Positions 21,276 through 21,329 of a stretch of DNA of 21,329 nucleotides are shown piece after piece. The position numbers and the translations under genes were made by a program. Positions within the stretch are counted from its first letter, which is position 1, and each line of letters opens with the position of its first letter. The notes below the pieces were generated by a model, which saw only the letters and a program-made list of their open reading frames with translations, did no database searches and was not told the origin of the DNA. Source of the DNA: an uncultured Treponema sp. (GTDB lineage: Bacteria; Spirochaetota; Spirochaetia; Treponematales; Treponemataceae); the NCBI GenBank assembly GCA_937901865.1, contig CALDID010000234.1, positions 1 through 21,329 of the forward strand, in the 5' to 3' direction.

Positions 21276-21329
21276 GCGCGATTAGCTCAGTTGGTTAGAG
21301 TACAAGCATGACACGCTTGGGGTCACTAG
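21276..21329 (+). tRNA. tRNA-Val(GAC), 5' part (runs off the window)
   Basis: The acceptor 5' strand GCGCGAT (21276-21282) is followed by TA, the D-arm GCTC-AGTTGGTTA-GAGT and A26. Then comes the anticodon stem CAAGC/GCTTG (21303-21307 with 21315-21319) around the loop ATGACAC, with anticodon GAC at 21310-21312. The variable region GGGTC and the first T-stem bases follow. The T-loop and acceptor 3' strand lie beyond the window, so acceptor pairing cannot be tested. Confidence 0.92.

Overview
The window looks like chromosomal DNA of a host-associated Treponema (Spirochaetota). The main evidence is a periplasmic flagellar sheath protein FlaA, a spirochaete-type 'spiro-SPASM' protein beside SpsF/ATP-grasp genes, and an MMPL/LolA-like outer-membrane lipid-transport pair. 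Base composition is AT-rich and promoters are sigma70-like (TTGACA-17-TATAGT type). The genus is inferred from gene content; I did not run a search.

Layout. (1) 1-735: the 5' end of a BspA-type leucine-rich-repeat gene on the minus strand, divergent from a small XRE regulator whose -10 box sits in the loop of a 14-bp perfect palindrome. (2) 796-3234, minus: a RelA/SpoT-type alarmone synthetase fused to TPRs, preceded by flaA, with a clear terminator between them. (3) 3353-11522, minus: one tightly packed cluster, read from right to left. It encodes a spiro-SPASM protein, a GT-A-like glycosyltransferase, a three-domain SpsF/PseG-like/methyltransferase fusion, an ATP-grasp enzyme, a periplasmic N-acetylmuramoyl-L-alanine amidase and a membrane-anchored GerMN protein. 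Several junctions overlap, so translational coupling is likely. (4) 11692-12814: a small flavin-reductase-like gene and a convergent ArsR-type regulator, separated by a cluster of degenerate tandem and inverted repeats. (5) 12839-16701: divergent promoters sharing a TTGACA/TGTCAA dyad, twin palindromic operators, then a 963-aa MMPL/RND transporter and its LolA-like partner. (6) 16906-18264: an M18 aminopeptidase closed by a strong terminator. (7) 18354-21063, minus: a small secreted protein of unknown function, a secreted endonuclease/exonuclease/phosphatase-family protein, and a MATE transporter broken by an in-frame TGA. The MATE gene is preceded by an attenuator-like hairpin that overlaps a possible leader ORF. 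(8) 21223-21329: a promoter and the 5' part of tRNA-Val(GAC).

How the genes may work together. The most unusual system is the 4900-11522 cluster. It combines a nucleotide-sugar activating domain, two glycosyltransferase-like domains, a methyltransferase, an ATP-grasp ligase and a radical-SAM-like protein that has lost its iron-sulfur CX3CX2C motif but keeps its SPASM cysteines. It looks like a pathway for making a modified nonulosonate- or amino-sugar-like glycan. Its neighbours are cell-wall genes and flaA, so an envelope or flagellar glycan is plausible but not shown. The ArsR/MMPL/LolA-like unit looks like a self-contained regulated outer-membrane lipid or lipoprotein export module.
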